The notes beneath the pieces were generated by a model. The model ran no database searches. It was not told the DNA's origin and saw only the letters and a program-made list of their open reading frames with translations. Of a stretch of DNA of 64,000 nt, positions 59,942-64,000 are shown piece by piece. The stretch is taken from NCBI RefSeq assembly GCF_041687215.1, contig NZ_JAWLCI010000001.1, forward strand, positions 62,001-126,000. The letters run 5' to 3'. The stretch's first letter is position 1; every line of letters begins with the position of its first letter. The stretch is from Mariniphaga sp041687215 (GTDB lineage: Bacteria; Bacteroidota; Bacteroidia; Bacteroidales; Prolixibacteraceae). Made by a program: the position numbers and the translations under genes.

Positions 59942-60391
59942 TTGGCAGAACTTTTTGAAGTAAAGGCAATTCGTTTACGGGAACAGGTCAGATGAAATAA
60001 AGAAAAATTCCCAAAAATTTTTATGTTCCAATTAACGGAATAACAAGTTGAAATTATGGTATCGCAAAATGCAACACCTTCAAAACAACATTTGAGTGGA
60101 TCTTTGCCATTGGTTTTTACAGAACACGGGGTTCTCCAGTTGGCGAATGTATTAAAAAGCGGAAAAGCCTCCCAGATAAGTATAAAAATTATCGAAGTTT
60201 TTGTTAAAATATGTATCATTTTGATGGACACTTTAACATTTAAGCTTGATATTGAAGAAATAAAAATGAAACTACAAAGTCAGAACAAAAATATCGAACT
60301 GCTTTTCAGCTATTTGGACGAGTTAATTGAAAAAAAGGAAAAGCCTCCCCCACGAAAACATATGGGTTTTAAGTTGAAGGAGGGTGATTAA
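59942..60391 (+). pseudogene. ORF6N-domain protein pseudogene
   Basis: Remnant of a phage-type ORF6N (KilA-N-like) protein. In one frame the stretch starting at 59942 reads LAELFEVKAIRLREQVR, a stop, then NKEKFPKNF. One base must then be skipped in the T run near 60017-60021 to continue with MFQLTE, a stop, and QVEIMVSQNATPSKQ. The open part from 60056 then runs in frame to 60391 with VFTEHGVLQLANVLKS, IKIIEVFVK and KNIELLFSYLDELIEKKE. So there are at least two nonsense codons and one frameshift. A truncated 111-residue product is possible but unlikely to work. Confidence 0.75.
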
Positions 60392-60427
60392 TCCGCGCCA
60401 AAAATGAATTTACAGATACTGCCGCAC

Positions 60428-63400
60428 TTATTTCAACAACTCTTTCACGGCTTCTTCAATTTGCTGGTCTCTGCCGACAGCCATTTTATCGGGTTCGTTC
60501 ATCACGCGGATATCCGGTTCCAACTGGTTATTTTCCAAAAAAGGACCATCCAGAGGTTTCCAGCCGCCCATGGGAATTCCGAATACAATGGTCGGGTCAA
60601 TCTGGGTTTCCCACCAAACAAACGTTCCGGTGCCGGGCACAGGCATTCCGAGGTTTTTGCCCACGTTTTTAATTTTATAAGCCACCGGAAACAGATGGGC
60701 ATCAGAATAATTGCTTTCGCCCATTACGACAATGGATGGTTTTGTCCAGCGGTCGGAAGGCTGTGAACCAATGTACTGCCCATGTGGAATAATGTCCATG
60801 TATTTTTTGCCATTCAGAAAATCAGAAAGTACGTCGTGCAGGTTTCCTCCGCCGTTGAAACGGGTGTCAACTACAAGCGCTTCTGCCGAAATGTGTTTTC
60901 CCAGCGCTTCTTCGTAAACCGTTCTCATACTGGCATCGTTCATACCACGAACATGCACATACCCGAGTCGTCCGTCCGAAAGCTTTTCCACTTCATCTCT
61001 TCGCGATTCCACCCAGCGTTCGTACAAAAGCTGGTTTTCTTCGCCGAGCGAAACAGGCTTGATTACCTCCTGCCAGCGCTCCTGCGTTTCAGGGTTATAC
61101 AAATCAAGCAACACATTTTTCTTTTCTTTCCGGTTTAAAAACTGGTAAAAATCGACCGACAACGAAAGTTCATCCCCATCAATTTTTTCAAGAATATGTC
61201 CGGCTTTTATTTTTGAAGCTGCCCGGTCAGCAGGCCCTTTTTTCAGTACTTCGGCTATTTTCAACCCGTTGGATTTGTGATTGTAGTCGAAAAGCAAACC
61301 CAGAGAAGTAGTCTGGTCGCCTCCTTCTGCCCGGTGACCATATCTTCCACCGGTATGCGAAGCATTGAGTTCTCCAAGCATTTCACTTAAAAATTCAGCG
61401 TAATCGTAATTGTTGTTAATGTGAGCAAGGAATTTTTTGTATTCTGAATAGTAGAAATCCCAGTCAACTCCCTGCAAATCTTCCACATAAAATTTCTCAC
61501 GAACCTGCCTCCAGCAGTGCTCAAAAATATAGGAACGTTCGCGGTCGGTTTGCAGCACCATTTCCCCCGAAGTTTTGATGGGCGTATTTTTCCCGTCAGC
61601 AACATCAACCTTCATGGGTTTTCCATCGGCCAGAACAAAAATGAATTTGCCGTCATCAGAAAGCTCCATGGAAGTGCGGCCGGCATTAATTTTGGAAAAA
61701 AGTTTGGTTTCTTTCGTTTTTAAATCGGTAACCCAAAGATTGTTTTTCTCTTCGAAACTGGTTAAATAGTAAAGCTTGTCGCCTTCTTCCGACAACAGCC
61801 AGTCGTTCAGGTCCGATGTGTGCACGGTTAGTTGCTTTTTCCGGTCCTCTATGTTTTCCCAGTCAAATTTTAAATCTTCAACTTTCTCTTCTTCTTTTTC
61901 AGCTTCTTCTTTTTTCTTTTTGTCTTTTTTATCCTTCTCTGTATCAGCATCTTTATCGGTATCTTCTTTTTCTTTTTCCTTCAGTTCTTTGGCCAACTCA
62001 GCTTCTTCTTTGGTTAAGTTGAATTCGTCAAAAGCCTCCTGTGTAAAAAAGAGCCCAAACACATCCCCGCTACTTGTTCTTCCCTGTTCCGATTTATTTC
62101 CCTGGCGGGTAGAGCCGTAAATCATCATTTTTCCGTCCATTACCCATTTCGGACCAACTTCAATGTACCCACTTTGGGTGAGGTTTTTAATTTCACCGTC
62201 GCCGGAAGCGCTAACTAAACCAACCTCCCGTTGAAAAATATTCTCCTTCGGGCCAAAACTCACCAGCAGCCATTTGCTGTCGGGCGACCAGGTGAAATAT
62301 TGATCGCCGTCGGAATATGAATAATTATGCTCCGGTGCCAAAACAACCCGTGAGTTTTTTGTTTCAAGATTAAGGACTTTTAGTGTTGTCCTGTTTTCGA
62401 GGTAAGCCACCTCTTTTCCGTCAGGCGAATATTCAGGCTGAAATTCCTCGGCAGCGGTGGCTGTTACAGTTTCGTCTTTCAGAATGGTTGACATGAAAAA
62501 GTAAGGTTCTTCTTCGCGAACGAGCGATTTGGTGTAAATGTTCCAACTGCTGTCGGTTTCGGCTGAGTAAATCAGCGATTTACCGTCGGGGCTGAAACTG
62601 ACACTTCTTTCCTGGCGTGCTGTGTTGGTAATTCGTTTTGTGGTGCCGTGTTCAATGCTGCTCACAAAAATTTCACCCCGAAAAACATAGGCAAATTCTT
62701 TTCCGTTGGGCGATAATCTGGCCTCAGTAAAATTACTTACCGGAACCGGTTTGTGTAAGTCACCCCTGCCGTCGTAGCCCATTTGAATTTCAACTTTTTC
62801 AGGCTGTTCACCTTCCCTCATGGTATAAATCTCTCCATCGTAGCTAAAACACAGCGTATTATTTTTTGATTTGGTGAGAAACCGCACCGGATGGTTTTTG
62901 AAACTGGTGACGGCCACATTTTCACCCGGATGACTTAAAGAGCTTTGATGTACATTGAAAGAACCACTTTCTTCGGTTAAATAGTAGAATTTGTCGTTAT
63001 CAGCAAAAACCGGATTACGGTCTTCCCCTTCAAAATCAGACAATTGCTGGTATGATTTATTTTCCATGTCATAAACCCAAATGTCCCTTGTTACGGCGGA
63101 TGTGTGGTGTTTTCTCCATTCACTTTCATACCCTTTCTGGTCGTGAAAAATGAGTTTGGTCCCATCGGGGCTAAATGTAGCATCGTGAGCAGGCGAAGTC
63201 AGAATTTGATTTACCCTGCCCCCGGTTACCGGAACGCTGTAAAGTTCGGGCATAACACCGGTTGGAAACTGGACATTTGTGTGCAGATCCTGTCGAAGTG
63301 CCGCAAAAACAATTTCAGTATCGTCATTGGTAAAACTGCTTGGTTTTTCGTTGGTTGAATGAAACGTTAACCGTGTTGCCTCGCCACCCGCAGCGGGCAT

Positions 63401-63682
63401 CACAAAAACATCGAAATTCCCAAACCGGTCGGATGCAAATGCGATTTTCTCCCCATCGTTGCTCCAAACCGGAGAAAATTCATAGCCGTCGCTAATTGTA
63501 ACCGGAATGGCAGTTCCTCCGTCTGAGGGAACTTTATAAATATCGCCCTTGTAGTTAAAAAGAATCGTTGTTCCGTCAGGCGAAATGGCCGGATACCTTA
63601 ACCATAGTGGATTTTGCTGAGCAAAACTGATGAATCCTGTCAAAAGAAAAACGAAAATAACGGTGCATAATTTTTTGTTCAT
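60428..63682 (-). CDS. Tricorn-like protease (S41 peptidase with propeller domains)
   Basis: Exported protein of 1,084 residues. Signal peptide MNKKLCTVIFVFLLTGFISFAQ, an N-terminal beta-propeller region made of WD40/PD40-like repeats (ISPDGTTILF, FSPDGTKLIF, LSPNGKEFAY, FSPDGKSLIY, YSPDGKEVAY, WSPDSKWLL), a highly charged KE/DK linker (near residues 545-610), then the PDZ and S41 peptidase core with candidate catalytic His in LNASHTGGRYG and Ser in VMGESNYSDAHLF. Probably an exported peptidase that trims peptides. It is alone on its transcript. The end of a receiver-domain gene on the same strand lies 116 bases upstream. Confidence 0.93.
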   Translation of the reverse strand: MNKKLCTVIFVFLLTGFISFAQQNPLWLRYPAISPDGTTILFNYKGDIYKVPSDGGTAIPVTISDGYEFSPVWSNDGEKIAFASDRFGNFDVFVMPAAGGEATRLTFHSTNEKPSSFTNDDTEIVFAALRQDLHTNVQFPTGVMPELYSVPVTGGRVNQILTSPAHDATFSPDGTKLIFHDQKGYESEWRKHHTSAVTRDIWVYDMENKSYQQLSDFEGEDRNPVFADNDKFYYLTEESGSFNVHQSSLSHPGENVAVTSFKNHPVRFLTKSKNNTLCFSYDGEIYTMREGEQPEKVEIQMGYDGRGDLHKPVPVSNFTEARLSPNGKEFAYVFRGEIFVSSIEHGTTKRITNTARQERSVSFSPDGKSLIYSAETDSSWNIYTKSLVREEEPYFFMSTILKDETVTATAAEEFQPEYSPDGKEVAYLENRTTLKVLNLETKNSRVVLAPEHNYSYSDGDQYFTWSPDSKWLLVSFGPKENIFQREVGLVSASGDGEIKNLTQSGYIEVGPKWVMDGKMMIYGSTRQGNKSEQGRTSSGDVFGLFFTQEAFDEFNLTKEEAELAKELKEKEKEDTDKDADTEKDKKDKKKKEEAEKEEEKVEDLKFDWENIEDRKKQLTVHTSDLNDWLLSEEGDKLYYLTSFEEKNNLWVTDLKTKETKLFSKINAGRTSMELSDDGKFIFVLADGKPMKVDVADGKNTPIKTSGEMVLQTDRERSYIFEHCWRQVREKFYVEDLQGVDWDFYYSEYKKFLAHINNNYDYAEFLSEMLGELNASHTGGRYGHRAEGGDQTTSLGLLFDYNHKSNGLKIAEVLKKGPADRAASKIKAGHILEKIDGDELSLSVDFYQFLNRKEKKNVLLDLYNPETQERWQEVIKPVSLGEENQLLYERWVESRRDEVEKLSDGRLGYVHVRGMNDASMRTVYEEALGKHISAEALVVDTRFNGGGNLHDVLSDFLNGKKYMDIIPHGQYIGSQPSDRWTKPSIVVMGESNYSDAHLFPVAYKIKNVGKNLGMPVPGTGTFVWWETQIDPTIVFGIPMGGWKPLDGPFLENNQLEPDIRVMNEPDKMAVGRDQQIEEAVKELLK

Positions 63683-63797
63683 AGCTGTAAAGTTTTATTG
63701 AAAAACTATCCTATTGAGATTGAAATTTTTATTTGCTGAATAAGTTACGTTTTTTGGAAATAATTACGAACAGAATGAATTTGTTTCTATATGATTA

Positions 63798-64000
63798 TCA
63801 AAGAATCCTTGATTTCAACTTTTCCTTTAGCGTTGTAAAATCAACGGGTTTGGTTAAAAAATCGTCGGCGCCAAGTTGCATAGCCTGGTTGTAATTTTCT
63901 TTATCGCCATAAGCTGTAATCATCATAACAACCGGCGGTGGTTTTTCATATTTTTCCTTGATGTTTTTCAATAATTCAAGTCCACTCATGCCAGGCATGT
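63798..64000 (-). CDS. Response regulator receiver domain (5' end outside window)
   Basis: The last 67 or so residues of a CheY-like receiver domain. Seen: DMPGMSGLELL after the phospho-acceptor site, MMITAYGDKENYNQAM with the conserved Thr/Tyr region, and ADDFLTKPVDF with the conserved Lys-Pro. The frame ends shortly after this helix, so no output domain follows; it is either a stand-alone receiver or the C-terminal receiver of a hybrid kinase. The phospho-acceptor Asp lies beyond the window edge. Confidence 0.85.
   Translation of the reverse strand, partial: MPGMSGLELLKNIKEKYEKPPPVVMMITAYGDKENYNQAMQLGADDFLTKPVDFTTLKEKLKSRIL

Overview
The window looks like chromosomal DNA of a facultative or anaerobic member of the Bacteroidota, probably the Bacteroidales/Marinilabiliales side of the phylum. 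The reasons are a SusC/RagA-type TonB-linked porin, a 2,506-residue SprA type IX secretion translocon, several promoter-like sites of the Bacteroidota form (TTTG about 19 nt before TAnnTTTG), tricorn-like and DUF5777 proteins, and menaquinone as the quinone. The family placement is inference. No tRNA, rRNA or CRISPR array was seen.

Layout. 1-2500: 5' part of a susC-like gene (minus strand) behind a structured leader with a terminator, then a small orphan gene. 2705-10136: complete tryptophan operon on the minus strand in the order trpL-trpE-trpG-trpD-trpC-trpF-trpB-trpA. A leader peptide with three tandem Trp codons and a terminator hairpin precede trpE. Every spacer of this operon has been invaded by palindromic REP/REPIN-like repeats, and trpG has been extended at both ends by them. 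10133-10915: an MNT/HEPN nucleotidyltransferase-toxin pair with a C-terminal frameshift in the toxin, preceded by a compact structured RNA ending in a terminator. 11035-14089: a secreted propeller-like protein, a RelE-type toxin-antitoxin pair and a DUF3500 protein.

14150-22059: menaquinone cluster on the minus strand (hotdog thioesterase, menF, menD, menB, menA, menC, menE), interrupted between menD and menB by a second, paralogous RelE-type module. 22101-32796: pepA, pdxA, ruvA and the giant sprA gene, all on the minus strand. 32953-40461: plus-strand locus with a small membrane protein, a TonB-dependent receptor, an AmpG-like MFS transporter, hemN, hemG and hemH. It suggests uptake of a late porphyrin and its conversion to heme.

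40625-50837: a Cys-rich Crp/Fnr regulator with an FNR-like box, then an electron-transfer cluster: a six-heme lipoprotein with a collagen-like stretch, a mono-heme lipoprotein, a DUF5777 beta-barrel, a small cytochrome c, a seven-heme membrane-anchored cytochrome, a cytochrome b, a seven-heme NapC-like protein and the cytochrome c assembly fusion CcsBA. That is 22 c-type heme sites with no recognisable terminal reductase. 50842-55515: nitric oxide response (NsrR-like Rrf2 regulator, quinol NO reductase, hemerythrin/PAS DUF438 protein, DUF1858 protein). 55529-64000: Na+/H+ antiporter, comM, an AT-rich patch with a membrane-anchored Mrr-type nuclease and an ORF6N pseudogene, a tricorn-like protease and the end of a response regulator.

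The parts fit together: menaquinone, heme supply, cytochrome c maturation, quinol-linked multiheme cytochromes and NO reductase form one respiratory set. The most unusual items are the 22-heme cluster with its outer-membrane barrel and collagen-like cytochrome, the unassigned structured RNA upstream of the MNT gene, and the repeat-riddled trp operon with its intact attenuator.
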